64,000 bases of DNA from Torreya grandis (taxonomy: Eukaryota; Streptophyta; Pinopsida; Cupressales; Taxaceae), in the NCBI GenBank assembly GCA_037957365.1, contig JARHVA010001922.1:2367001-2431000 (forward strand), in the 5' to 3' direction. The notes under the pieces were generated by a model. That model was given only the letters and a program-made list of their open reading frames with translations, was not told the DNA's origin and ran no database searches. This document shows, one piece after another, positions 22,266 through 35,745 of the stretch. Positions within the stretch are counted from its first letter, which is position 1. The number at the start of each line of letters is the position of its first letter. The position numbers and the translations under genes are program-made.

Positions 22266-22904
22266 CTTTAAAAAATTATCTAAAATAAACTCCTTTTTAT
22301 CACTAGCTCATTTATTTCCTTAGTTTTAACAATAATTCATCATAAGAGTCTCCCTTGATTCTAGGTCTTTTGTATGTGTTGGATACCAACACTCTCTCCA
22401 TATCCATAATAAATATGGTTTCTCACTTTAGACTTCTTGTTATTATTCTAAACATCTTCTAGATAATCAAAATATCTATGTCCATCATACTTTTTGCACT
22501 CATACTACATGTTGTGATTAACAGATCCATTTTCACAAAAGACAAGGGGACCTATGCATCCCAAAAATTCAAAAATTACTAGGCCTCTATTGAGCCCAGT
22601 CTGATCCTTAATATTTCTTGCAACTTTGATGATATCTAATTTATTAATGTCTAATAATCTTTAACAGCTATTTGTATTAATAATAATGAGCCCCATTGCA
22701 TTCCTTAAGTGTATTTATACTTATTTTATTTTGATCACTAACTATTTCCTATATAAAATCTATGTGGAATATCAGTACTAGAGTCTTAGTCCTAGGTTTT
22801 GAGTTGGCACTCTCCCAAAAGCCTTATGGGTGACATGTAAGTGTTTTTTCAATTATTATGCTCTTTTGAATGACTTTTAATTTTCTAAAAATTTTAGGTC
22901 TTGA
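22266..22904 (-). other. decayed region upstream of protease, possible gag remnant
   Basis: Gag would be expected here on the minus strand. A Cys-containing stretch at about 22490-22560 might be what is left of a zinc knuckle, but the CCHC spacing is not kept and I do not claim it. Nothing else is recognisable. Confidence 0.25.
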
Positions 22905-23048
22905 ATGTATCAAAGCTATCATAGACCTAGGAGTCTTGATAAAATGAGAAAGAGCCATGTGTATTCATATACTCAGATGTATTAGAGCTATCAAAGTCAT
23001 AGGAGGCCTCAAAAAAGTAGGGAAGAGACACACATAATTTTAGTATGA
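22905..23048. repeat. two-copy tandem repeat of 72 bp
   Basis: ATGTATCAAAGCTATCA at 22905 and ATGTATTAGAGCTATCA at 22977 open two diverged tandem units that stay alignable over about 65-70 bp, including a shared CATAGACCTAGGAG/CATAGGAG block. Confidence 0.65.
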
Positions 23049-26000
23049 CATAAGGTCATGAAAAACCTTAGAGGGGTTAGAACATATTATAGTTTAAGGT
23101 CTTTTATCCAATATTATAATTCCACATTTACATAGTACATATAGGATGCCAACTCAAGTATGTAGACATAGGGTTTCCAATTACATATAATCAACATATC
23201 ACTCAATGATTACACCAATATTAGAATAACATATATAAAATATTTAAAACATCCATAGTTCCATAATGACTACCCCAACAATGCAATTCACCTCAATTTA
23301 GGAAATTATGTTGAGGTGATTACAAACCTTGAGGTAGTATCTCACTATAATTCCCAAGCCTAAGAACATCTTGGGCCCATCTTAAAATAAATGTATAATC
23401 CTCCATAGCCACATTAAGTAAAAAAATATCTCTACAACAAGCTCCAAAAATACTAATGATCATAGTCAAGGAAACAATTCCCAAGCTTTACTAAAAACAT
23501 CTGCAAGGGGTCATGACAACTATAACTCCATCAACTTCAACATCTACCTTACATGCAACCACCTCCTATGTAATCTAGACTCAAGATACCAAAGCACTTA
23601 ATTTTATTATAATTTTATATTCCTAAGAGATCACATATTGGGATCAACCTATGGCATTCTTAGATGTGTCAAACCCTAATTCCATCTTATTCAAACAACC
23701 CCTTGTGGATCCCCTAGTTTCCTAACCTCGGTGTAACATGTCTCTATTATGGCCCCTTCTATAGTGACCCTAGTTATTAACTAGTATAACCTAGCTATAT
23801 TATATATATCTACATTTATTTTAAAACCGTAAAAAATCACATTTATCATTCCACTCTAATGGCTCCTCCTACATCAGCTACTTTAGATGCCTAGGTTCTG
23901 CTTAGCCCTTATCTTAGGAAATCTTTGGTTCCTTCAATTTTCTATTTCCACCCAACTTCCTAACTCCTAATTTTTTTCCATATTCCAATTGTGGCCTTAT
24001 TCAACCATATTGACATAGTTTACACCATTGGTAACTCTTATCCCACCATCACAGGTTAGTTTAGTTACTCCCAAAGCCTAAATCTTAATTACTTGTGTGT
24101 TCTCAGTGGACCCTATAGTTACATCTATCCCAATAAAATTAGTGGCCCTTAAAATGGTAATTAATCCTAGTGTTGTAACTTATATATTGATTTCAACAAC
24201 TAAAAGTTCACCTAATATTATTATAATTTATTCTAACACATCATCAGGCCTGATATTAGTCACACAACTCCCACAAGTTCTACTTGGGATATTCCTTTCA
24301 TGCTCTATAACACCACATATGAGGTATATATATATATAATTATACAAATAATCCAAGGTTGATTACACCAAGGCCACCCTTGTAGCCTCTAATTTCAACT
24401 ATATCACCCTAATGGGCATATCTATCTCTAACATTGGGTCCCTGGGATTGGGATTCAATGATCTAATCTCATCATTCCAAGTAAATACTTAGCTCTTGTG
24501 TGATATTTTCCCTTAAGTATTATTGACCCCTGATCAATTTCAGCCCCACATTTTCCCTTGGGATTCCCCTTTGGTAGTTCTTACATTTTCCCCCATGCCT
24601 CCCCCTCCATATTTTATCCCATTCCATGTGCCCTGTCCATTTTTATCTCCTCCACCTAGGCCTTAACCTTATACTTTATTTGTTACCACCCTTCTTGTAC
24701 CACCTTCCACTACCTTGGGGATATTATCTAGGCTAAGGTGGGTAGGGAATATTTATGTCTTAAGCTCATGTAGATGAAAGATGGTATATCATGGGGACCT
24801 AGATATCTAGTTATAATTTGATAGAGACTCGAGTGGAATGAATAGGGTGATGACCCAAACCTTCACATAGGATGAAGATCATGTTGTCTGGAGAACATAG
24901 ATGGACATTTTCTCTCTCACTAAGAAAATTATTATTTTAAGGGAAGAGAGGATTGTTGAGGACCCATTATTAGTAATAAAGGCCACTAATGAGATCACAA
25001 AACATTTAATGGTTGACCTCAGTGACAAATTCAATACTGTGGAGTCCCACTAAGGATATCATTCATAGTCAATATGATTATTAAGGTTGAATCTATGCTC
25101 ATAGAATTATTCATAGCCCTGAGAGAACTGACTAAAATTATCTTAAAGAGTAATTTCCTAGTTCAAATGGCATAACATTAGCTTTATAGGATCTTAAAAT
25201 TTAAAAATAAGTGAAATAAGATGGAATTAATTCTCCACAAGGGAATGTTCTTATAACTCAAGCTCATTCCCCTCACTAACTTGAAATTATATCAAACATT
25301 CATGAGAACCATGAGAAATTCAATTGGGGATTATATCTAAGACACACATACCACCATGAGACCCCTTACATATTTTAAGGAGGTCATAATTATTGTTATC
25401 TTCCACTTGGATGGCACATTGCTTAGCTTTAATGAATTTAGAGTCCACATCAACCACTTTAAGGTGGAAATGAATAATAAGGTGGTAAGATTCAATATGG
25501 ATGAATCCAAGGCCATCTTTGAGTTTTCCGAATATTAAATATGATTATTAATTAGTAAATGAGGTGAAATTATCATTGAATTCCCCTCTTAGAGTTCAAA
25601 ATAGGTTATTGACTCAAGAAAAGGTCCTCTTCTGAGAGCCACCTATCAATTTTATAAATCTAGACTGAGAGGTAAATTTGGTGGTGTAGGCATTGATATC
25701 TCAACATGGTTCCCCAAAGTGATTTGGAAGTGGTCCCCAATAAAGATCAAGTTGAAAATACCGGTAGTCCTGATCAAATTATATTTTTAGACTTTGGGTT
25801 CCCTTTATTATCTTTTCTAAGAGTGTGGATTTAATCATTAAGTTATTGTAACTATTTTGGGCCATGATGTCCAAGAGTGGGATCTCATCTTTTTTGGAGA
25901 TGGGTCCCATATCATTCATTATATAAGTTAATGTGTAGATATTTGTTTTGGTTGACGCTTTTGTAATTAAACACTCTAAATATTAATATAAATTATTATT

Positions 26001-26559
26001 TTTTGCTTATATATTTTTTCATTTCATGAATGTATTCCAAAATTCTTTATTTTAATGAGTAAATTTAATTCTAAATAATTATATTATGTTTTTTGTAGGT
26101 GCATCTATTAATTAAAATGAGCCTTGAGTTATTCTAGTTTATTTATTGAATTCTTTCCACTTACATTAAACTTGTATAGGTCTATGTATGACTAGAAAGA
26201 TATCTCTTATGTGTTTACTTGTAGAAAAATTTCTAGGAATTGAGTATTCACTAATCTCTTTTGAATCCCTTCCCTATGTGGCTAAATTTTGAGCTCTTGT
26301 GAAACTCAGCATACAGTGGTAAAATTATAGATGAGCATGTCTTCAATTTTAAAACTATTATTTTTATTTTCTCTAAAGAGCCTTATTTTCACCTTACCCT
26401 CCTCTTTTTATTTTTGTTTATTATAAAGTGATAATTTTACCTATATTAATAAATTGTGAAGTAAAGCAAAGTATGGCTCATGTGGTAAATTTGTTACAAC
26501 TAGTTTAGTTAGTTAGGAAGAAACTTTGTGTTCAGTGAGAGAATAAGAATTGGACATGT
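23049..26559. other. unassigned AT-rich DNA with faint coding texture
   Basis: No LTR pair, TSD or known domain was found. From 24720 to about 25900 the plus strand has protein-like runs broken by stops, for example an open frame at 25356-25538 containing KEVIIIVIFHLDGTLLSFNE and later WFPKVIWKWSPIKIK. They read as an old coding relic I cannot name. A TATATATATATATA run lies at 24321-24338. The stretch after 25920 shows nothing. Confidence 0.3.
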
Positions 26560-29500
26560 TCTGGCATATATTTTCACCCTTGGAGAGAATTATTTAGGGA
26601 ACACCTCTAGGTTGTGGGTATCTTATAATGAACGTGAACCTCTAGGTTATGGGCCAACTCCCTAGGTGTATCAATTAGGCTCTTAGTAAACTACTCCAAA
26701 ACTACTAATTGCCAAAGAAAAGGGTTAAAAAGAGGAGAAAGGGATAAATAAAAAGGAAAAAAGGGTGATACATCAATATGTGACACTCCTCCTTGCTCTG
26801 AAACACACACATATCATATCCAAGAACTCTTACACTCACACAAACTCAATAACTAGATGGTTGCATAAGTGTTTCTTAAGAAGGCTCAAGGAAATAAGAT
26901 AAAGGAGGAAGGAATGATCATATACATATCCTATATTCACCTCATGACTGATATAAAACATCCTAAGACCTACAAACACAAAACTATCTTGCATAGAGGC
27001 AAGATAGAGATGGCAAACACCAAGAAAGAGGGATCCTTCACAAAGTATTCATGCACAAACTCAACTAAAAATAATATGAAAGCATAGAGAAAGGTAAATT
27101 AACTATTATATTTATATCAAGAGGTTTTTTATTTAAGAAATTGGTATGTATATGCCATACCACAATAAAAATTAGTATTTTATAATGAGAAAAATTAGAG
27201 ATATATAGAAAAAGGGAAGAGAACAGAGGATGAGAAAGCTTTCAATCCTAAATTAATGAACTTAAAACACCATTTTTTGACCATAAAACATATAAGGGAT
27301 AGGTTTAGTCCTTCATTTATATCTTTTGATCCTTGAGACTCACCCTTTATTTTAATTTAAGCTCTTTTTGACCTCAAAAGGCTTCTTTTTCTCTCATTAT
27401 CCTAGAAAAGGCTCTTAAGGTCTAAAACCTTGATGACTTGAGTGATGTCATCATCCACTACATGGAAAAAGTATTAAAATTATATAATTTCCTTAAATTT
27501 ACAAATTTACTTGACAATCCATTCAAATCCATCAACTTTCCATCTTGCCTTCAACACCACATCTCCACTGGGTCTTCTAGAATCCTCTAACAACTTTGTG
27601 AAGGCTTGTCACTTTAGCATTTGATGTTTGGTAGACCTTGAGGGTTTGTTTAAGTGCAATATTTTATGATTAATTGAAAATTTATTATATAATAAAAACC
27701 ACCATGATACTTGAAACTCTTTTGGACTCCATTAATGGAGGTCTTCAATCTCAAACCTTTCTTCATTAGTTGCTATAAAACTCCCATTCAGGGTTATCTT
27801 GACACCATGGTAGCAATATTTGGAAATATATAAGACTTAAATACATAAATACCATACATATAAGGATTAAAATTAATTTTAAGGCTTCCTTAAATACCTA
27901 AAAAAATGGTGGATACCTCCATTAGACCTACAACTATGAGATTTTCTAGGCCATTTTGAGCCCAAAAAGCACTATAAGAGCTTGTAACTTGGTGTATATC
28001 AATTATTTGAGAATATAATGGGTATAAATTTTATTTTAAAATATAATATATGATTTTATATACCTCCACATAAAATTTCAGATCTTAATTAGACTTGAAA
28101 CACTCGATTCCAACTCCATGTGTGAGTAAGCAAGTGAGAATCCTTGAAATGCTTCTTTAGCATACTTGTAATTTGCCATTTTATCTCTCCTAAAGTAAAT
28201 TATTGGAATTAAAAAAAAATTAACACTTTAATTACATTAAAAAAATATCTCCATTTCAAACTTGAAGTCATTTCATTGAGTATAACATAATATATGCATC
28301 TTTTGGGGTTGTCTTAACTTGCCTTGTCTCATTTCTGAACATGTATAGCTCTAAGTTTTTCCATTTTATTGAGTTTTATGAGGTAAAAATACTTAATTAT
28401 TTTTTATTTAGGAAAATTAGAGATAAAAAAAACTATTTGAATCATTTTTTGGAAATTTTAAACCAATAAAAACTTTTGTAATCACTAATTTGGACCTGTT
28501 ACACACTCAGAAAGTAAGACCCAAGAAACCTAGGAGGAGAGTAAAAGGAATATATTGAGATTTATGAGGTATAAATTCATAATTATTTTTGAATTTTTAC
28601 TTGTAATATCATATATAACTTTTAAAATAATTATATTTGATCATTCAATCCTTTAAGTGACTTAAAAAATATTTTTCTAATTGTCTACATTTACATGCCA
28701 AAACCCTAAATTTGGCCAACTTGTACTTTTTCACTTTTTACCTCTAAAATTTGATTTAAGATGGTATATAAAGGTGAAATATGTCCAAAAATATCTCAAA
28801 ACATTTTTTTCATAAAAAATCTAAAAAAATTCAAAACTTCTCTAAAAACCAAGTTGTGAGGGTTTAAGAAGGGTATTACTCAACAATTATTTATAGAGTT
28901 ATGAGCCTTAATGGCCTGATAAATTCTTGTAAAAGGAATTATATAACATTATCAAACACATAATAAAATATAATATCCAAATTAAACTTATGGATCATGT
29001 ACTAAGCATTTGAAAATTCATCTCGAGCTCTTAGTTGCATGCTTGATCAAGAGAGTGCATTTTGGCCTAGAACACCAAAATTAGGTTTGGAAAGGTTTTT
29101 AAACTTTATTTAATATTTTAAAACATTTATCATGCCTAAAATATCTCACTCCATTATTTTTAAGCTTTAATTATGGAAAAAACTTGTTTGGCCACCTATG
29201 AGTGGGCATAGGCTTCTTAAGGCTTGAGATAGGTTTTTTGCTCTCCATCTTGATTTAGGCCTTTAATAGTAATTAAAACTACTAAAAAATCTTGGTATGA
29301 TGTATTTTTATCATTTAAGACCCATTTAAACTTATGGATCCACCAAAATTTATTGGAATTAGCTTTAGAAGACTTGCAACTTTCTAGGCATGAAGATGTG
29401 CATAATGGTCTCAAGCTAGTTGAGTCTCCTCAAGTTATTTTAGCCTCCTTAGGTGATAAAATTATGACTTGTGTCTCCTTATAAAAATTCCTAATCATTT

Positions 29501-30794
29501 TTGTGGGAAATCAATACACTTTTAACCCACTTTTACAAGGCATTTAGACCTGAAACTTTTATTAGCCACTATTAATGGAAAATGGTAACTTTACTCAAAA
29601 CCCTCAAAACTTGATTGAACCTTGATGAATGTAGCCTCATTATTGAAATGTATTATATTATAATAATTATACTTGTGCCAAATTTATTGATAATCTCATT
29701 TACTATCCAACACTTTGCTTCATGTTTGAGGCTCTTACGAGTCTTATCTCTTTGTAGCCCTATTTTTATGCAAAGCTCCTTGTTGGGAGTAATTCATAAG
29801 TGAACTCAGAAAACTAAGAATATATTTGACAAAAAATTTGTATCATTAAATTATTTTAGTTTTTTCATGACCCAAAACCCAAGGTAAGTGCACTTATTTT
29901 CCCCCTTTCTCTCTCTAATTAGGCCTCTTTTAGGCTTGTGAGCTTCTAGACCAAATTTTGGCCTTTTTGAGCTCCAATAGAACCTCTATAAAATTATTTG
30001 ATTAAATTTTATGGGTATATATTATACTCCATGTCAAATTTTTAGTCTTGGTTCATTAGAAATATGTGGAAACCAAGAAATGACCTTCATAGGCATGGTA
30101 AATGCATAGGCCTGAGAGGGTGATGAACTAGAGCACCTCTGATAATAGCTTGAAAACTCTTGGGGAATGTGTGTGATTATTTATGGGGATTTAAAAAAAC
30201 ATAAAAACTTCCCATATACTTTCAAGGGAGTGGGACTAGGCTGAAACCTCATTGAAGGCCATCTTTTAGGGTTGTGCATCATAGGCTAAGGGCCTGAATT
30301 TCTATTTTAGATGATCTTCACACCTTAAAATAACTATATATGCCTTAGGGATGCAATTATATATACCTTATATGATTAAAAAATACAATAAAACTGATTT
30401 ATTGAGCAAAACCCACAAAAAACTTATTCAACCATGCCTCCAAGATGGCCAAAACTACATCCCTCTTCAATCAAATATATCAACTCCACTCCAAATGACA
30501 CTTAATGGTATAAAACATGTTTGAAGGGATAAACTTGTCCAAAATGAGGTGGAGGAAGTCAAAACCAAATTTATTTCTTAAAAGAACCTCACTTAACCTT
30601 TAAAATTTTTATTTGAAGGTTCATCAAGTGACTTAATGAACTTTTGGTGTATTTTGGGAAATTTGGCTCCAAATGACCTTTTTTTTGGCTCATTGAATGC
30701 TATCATTGGATAATCATCCTTATATATACCTTGTGTAATAATGCCTAGCACTAGATAGGCAAAATTTTTTAATGTGGGCCAATTTTGGCCAACA
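26560..30794 (-). repeat. R LTR1 (left end of array), 4.2 kb
   Basis: Homology to the other R LTRs begins at TCTGGCATATATTTTCACCC (TGTGGCATA in the others) and ends TTTTGGCCAACA. Sequence to the left is unrelated to the R internal region, so this is the true left end; the 5 bases before it are CATGT. Segments shared with LTR2-4 include AAGAGGGATCCTTCAC, CTTTTTGACCTCAAAAGGCT and GGTTGTCTTAACTTGCC. No gene is visible. Confidence 0.85.
27199..27208 (-). promoter_or_regulatory. candidate TATA box of R LTR, minus strand
   Basis: CTATATATCT on the minus strand is kept in all four R LTRs (27199-27208, 34071-34080, 39032-39041, 62080-62089) within a well conserved stretch that is pyrimidine-rich on that strand. 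Conservation in every copy and its place toward the 3' part of the minus-strand LTR suit a core promoter. No transcript data support this. Confidence 0.35.
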
Positions 30795-33406
30795 TTTTTG
30801 GTGACCTACTAGGAATGCATGCCTACCTATGCAAGAGACCTATAGCCTTAGTATCCATTGGGTAAAGGAGTCTCCTCTCTCACTCAACACATTGATATGA
30901 GGTTGAAACTTGGATTATAACTTTTTTATACCTTATTTACATATAAATAACAAAGAATAATGTGTTCAAAGCACTTACAGAATGAAAAAAGCAAAACAAA
31001 AGGGATGTGCATGATGCACTTAGAAGAAAGCAATAAACTATATAATTGTACCACTGAAACTTACAAGTAACTTCCTCCTAGGTAAAATGGGAAAATTTTG
31101 GATTAATTAATTTTTAATGGAAAATGATGAAAAATAATTTGCTTGTATGATACCAAATATGGTGAACTAAGCTATTTAGTTGCCAATCTTTTTATCATGC
31201 TCTCCAACGGATGAATTGGGACAAACATGTCTCTAATGTAAACAATTTCCCTTAGTGGTTCAATAATTTATTTATTTTGGTCTTTATCCTTGGGAAATAT
31301 CTCTAATATCACTTCATGATGGGTTATAGGATAAATTAAAAACTTTTCACTTGATGACTCTTTTGTACGTAAAGGTTGCCTATCGAGGCTTAGGCAAAAT
31401 AGCTCCAGTTCATCCCAAAAGGCAACTTCCTCTTGGTCACTTGAAAGAGATATTGTCTCAACTTCACCAATAATTAATCTATATAAGTTAGAGTAGTATT
31501 CTTCATATTTATATAATTGAGGCTCATCATTTAAAGCAAGGTATAACTCATCATGCTTTTGAGGCTCTTAATTTGATTAATCTTCTTCAAACCTGAAGAC
31601 ATTAACACTAAATTCAAGTGACACCTCATTCTGAGATTGATCAAATGTTAAAACCTCAGTATGAACATCTTCATTTTCATCTATGTATAATGGACATTTA
31701 GTAGTCCATTCAATGTTTGCCCCATATTCATCTTTAGGATTGCCATCTCTAGGCTATAATTCATTAGTGTCAAAGCCATGCCAATAAGGTAGGTCCATAT
31801 CTAATTTTTCCTTCTCTAAATGAAGTGGGCTTCCTATTATGATCTCTTTGTCATAGACACATTTATTGTCCTATTTTATCTCATTTATTACTTCAAGATC
31901 CTTCTCTATCCTTGGTAAAATGGGTTCTTTCTCTAAGAGGGGGATGGTGGGAGGGTGAAGAGGTTCACCTTACTTGTAACTTAGGAGTGTACTAATCTAA
32001 CTAGGGATCTTGAGAAGTGTCTTTGGTGGATCTTACAGAAGGGATAAGGCATTATGGAAATCTTGTAAATCAATCTCATTAAGTTGAGCTATGCATACAA
32101 AACTTTTTATTTAAACTAAAACTTCCTCCTTCTCCAAGACTAATTCTTGGGTCACCATAACTGGCACCTCCTCCTTCATCTCTATGCCTTCTTTGAATAA
32201 TTTCCATGAGGGAAATTTATAGGGTTAATCCACCTTGTTTTCTTATTATTATTGAATATGCCTAGGAGAGAGTGGTCTCACAAGTGAGGGCATGGTAGAA
32301 ACATGATCATTTTCATAGGGAGAGATCCTTGGTATGATGGCTTCATGCTCTTGAAGGAGAGTATATATAGGGGTATGAGAGGGTAAACTAATTTGTTTTG
32401 GTTTGATATGTTCTCTCTCTAAATTATCTAACACCTTTTTAATGGATAGTACCCACTCCATCTCTAGATTCTCAACATGTGGATAGTCACCTTCTTCAAT
32501 GGATGCCCACACACTCTAAAACTCATGCAAGAAGCTCTGTATCCCCTCTGTGACATGAATAGGGAATTCTTGTCCAAGTCCAACCTCCTTATTTATTTTC
32601 ATGATTTCTCTCCCTTGGTCCGGTATTTCTTCTCTGATTCTTTACAAGAATGGGATTTGAAAAGGTTGGATGGGGGCTGATTTGAAGCTCTTGAAGGCTG
32701 ATCTTGAGGCTCCTAGAGGAGAGAGGACACATAAGACTAATTACACTGATCCTATTGATCTTCATATGATATCAACATACTCTCTAAGATTTAGACCATG
32801 CTTCTCAACCACACTTTGTTCTCCCTCTTGTAAACTACCCATTTTTCATCCTCACAATTGACCACTTGTTCTTGACCAACTAAAGATAATTCCTTACCTC
32901 TTGTAAAACATGGATTGGGTGACTAAAAAAAGTTCTAAACCCCTACCAATATCCCTTATCAAATTCATATAATCTGATAATGCTTGTTTCATTCTTGAAA
33001 AGGATGTAATAGGATAAACATAATCTTGACAAGGGGGATTAGAGGACTAATTTGAATACAAAGGAGGCTGATATTGGTCATATGTAGGGGTGGGAGGGAG
33101 GAAAATGCCATGATAGGTATGATATGTTGCTTGAGGTCCACTTAGGGGGAACACATAAACATTATTAGCCTGATATGAGTGATGTTGAGGTATATAATAA
33201 TCATGTTGATCAAAATAGGTTTGAATATACATACCAAGGTTATGATTTTGGGCACTTAGGTTGATTGAATAGATGATGTTCATTTTGGAGTCACCATTGA
33301 TGTTTTCAAATTTTCCTACAAAGGTTGATTTCACTAAAGAGCAACACCAATAACCCTTTAGTGCAGTGAGGAATGTATTAATCCCATTAGGTATGCCAAA
33401 AAATAT
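30795..33406 (-). mobile_element. R internal region 1
   Basis: Lies between TTTTGGCCAACA of LTR1 and TGTGGCATAG of LTR2. At its right end the minus strand shows TGGCATACCTAATGGGATTA a few bases from the LTR, a candidate primer-binding site. Most of it is occupied by the degenerate frame described separately. Confidence 0.8.
31150..33334 (-). pseudogene. unrecognised R-family protein, copy 1
   Basis: Starting with M at 33334 on the minus strand, a protein-like reading can be followed to about 31150 across stops and frameshifts. In order: a Tyr/His/Pro-rich start (YFDQHDYYIPQHHSYQANN, LPPTPTYDQYQPPLYSN), QGREIMKINKEVGLGQEFPI with SVWASIEEGDYPHVENLEME, PSWKLFKEGIEMKEEVPVMV, EKEEVLV, LHPPTIPLLEKEPILPRI, an acidic part (EIIIGSPLHLEKEKLDMDLP, IEWTTKCPLYIDENED, EEVAFWDELELFCLS), then DMFVPIHPLESM. 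The same order recurs in copies 2 and 3 and, more distantly, in element G. I see no gag, protease, RT or integrase motif, no zinc knuckle and no membrane segment. A fast-evolving gag-like role is possible; function is unknown. Confidence 0.6.
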
Positions 33407-35745
33407 TGTGGCATAGATTTCTACCCTTGGAGTGGATTATTAAGGTTCTCTCTAACCTAGCCACATAATGGGAACACCTCTAGGCTATGGGTATCCTATA
33501 ATAAAGGTGAACCTTAGGGTTTTGGGCTATCTCCCTAGGTGTAGTAATTAGGCTCTTTGAAAACTAATATAAACTATTTATTTCTAAAGAAAAGGGTTTA
33601 AAAAAGGATAAATGGATAACTAAAAAGGAAAAAATGGTGATACACCAAGCTTTAACAGTCTTCCTTGCTCTAAAATAGACACAAATGATAGCCAAGAACT
33701 CATACACTCACATAAAATCCATAACTATTTGCTTTCTTAAGTGTTTATTAAGAAGTCTCAAGGAAATAAGACAAAGAATTAAGGGATGATCATATCCACA
33801 ACTTATCTTCACCTCATAACTAATATAACACATCCTAATACTTGTAAACATAAAACTATCTTACATAGAGGTAATAGAGAGAGGACAAACACCAAGAAAG
33901 AGGGATCCTTCACAAAGTATTCATGCACAAACTCAACTAAACACAAGATAAAAGCATAGAAAAAGGTAAATTAACTCTTATATTTTTATCAATATATGTT
34001 TTCATTACAAAATGGGTAGGGATAAACCATACCATAAGAGGAAGTAGTGTCTTAAAATGAAACAAATGAGAGATATATAGAAGGGAAGAGAAAAGAGGAG
34101 GAGAAAGCTTTCAATCCTCAAATAATGCACTTAAACCACCATATTTTGACCATACAAAATACAAAGGAGAGTTTTATGACTTATTTTTTTTCCTTAGCTC
34201 CTTTAGACTCACCATTTCTTTCACTTTAAGCTCCTTTTGACCTCAAAAGGCTTCTTTTTCTCCCATTGGCCTAGAAAAGGCTCTTAAGGTCTAAAACCTT
34301 GATGACTTGAGTGATGTCCTCATATAATACATGGATAGATTATTCAAATTATGTAAGTTCTTTTAATTCCAAATTTTACTTGGCAATCCCTTCAATTCCA
34401 TCAACTTGCCCACTTGCCTTCTATGCCATATCTCCACTTGGTCTTCTAGAAGCCTTTAACAACTTTATGAAGGCTTGTTACTTTAGTATTTGATGTTTGG
34501 TGGACCTTGAGGGTTTATTTAAATGTCATATTTGATTATTTATTTACCATTTATTATCTCCTAAAAACATTAATAAAACACTATGACACCTGCAACTCTT
34601 TTGGACTCCATTAATGGAGGTCTTCAAGCTCAAACCTTTCTTTATTAGTTGCTATAAAACTCCCATTCAGTGTCATATTAACACCATGGTATCCATATTT
34701 GTATATATATATATATAAGACTTAAATACATATGTACCATGTATATAAGTATTAAAATTAATTTTTAAGCTTCCTTCAAGACCTGAAACAATGGTGGAGA
34801 CCTCAATTAGACCTACAACTATGAGCTTTTCTAGGCCATTTTGGGCCTATAAAGCACCATGAGAGCTTGTAACTTGGTGGATATTCATGATTTGAGAATA
34901 TAATGGCTATAAATAATATTTTAACATATCCTATATTATTTATATAACTCCACACAAAATTTCATCTCTTAATTAGTTCTAGAACACTCGATTCTAACTC
35001 TATGTGTGAGCAAACAAGTGAGAATCTTTAAAATGTTTCTTTAGCTGACCTATAATTTGCCATTTTATATCTCATAAAGTATATTATGGGAATTAAAAAA
35101 AATTAAAAAACTTAATAACATAAAAAAAATACCTCCATGTCAAATTTCAAGTCATTTCATTGAGTATAACTCAAGATATGCATCTTTTGGAATTGTCTTA
35201 ACTTGCTTTGTCTCATTTTTGAACATGTGTAGCTCTGATTTTTTCCATTTTATTGATTTTTATGAGGTCCCAAGAATAAATTATTTTTTAATTAATACAA
35301 GGAGGACCCTAAAAACTATTAAAATAATTGTTTTTCAATTTTTAATTAAGAAAAACATCCAGAATCACCAATTTGGACCCACTACACACCTAGAAAATGA
35401 GAACCAAGAAACTCAGGAAGAGAGAAAAAGGCATATATTGAGATTTATGAGGTATAAAGACCTAATTATTTTTTAATTAGTACTTGGAAAATATAATTTA
35501 AATTTTCCCATCATTATATTTTACTTCTTTAAAAAACCTCACTTAACCTTTAAAAATTCTATTTGAAGGCTCATCAAGTGACTTAATGCACTTTTGGTGT
35601 ATTTTAGGCAATTTAGATCTAAATTACCTCATTTTTGGCTCATTTAAGGATATCATTATATTATAATCCTATTATTCACCTAATGGAATAATTTTGATCA
35701 CTAAATATTAAAAAAAAAATTAATGTAGGTCAATTTTGGCCAACA
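33407..35745 (-). repeat. R LTR2, shortened by an internal deletion
   Basis: Starts TGTGGCATAGATTT and ends TTTTGGCCAACA. It is only 2.3 kb because the part matching about 28600-30570 of LTR1 is absent; the junction lies near 35480-35530. The remainder is collinear with LTR1 and LTR3. A (TA)8 run lies at 34702-34717. Confidence 0.85.
34702..34717. repeat. (TA)n microsatellite
   Basis: Eight TA units inside LTR2; the other R LTRs have shorter AT-rich sequence at this place. Confidence 0.9.

Larger units (their letters stand above)
19379..22560 (-). mobile_element. decayed chromovirus-type Ty3/gypsy pol, LTRs not identified
   Basis: The minus-strand order is protease, RT, RNase H, integrase, with motifs close to plant chromovirus pol proteins. 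It lies in opposite orientation to the gag element at 14659-17906, so it is a separate insertion. Many stops and deletions are present. A chromodomain was sought left of 19379 and not recognised. Confidence 0.75.

Noticed and set aside
22490..22560. Zinc knuckle upstream of the chromovirus protease
   Set aside because: The Cys/His spacing does not fit CCHC even allowing one change.
23570..23600. TTGGTATCTTGAG on the minus strand as the chromovirus primer-binding site
   Set aside because: It matches only the first eight bases of the usual initiator-Met tRNA site and no LTR end with CA adjoins it.
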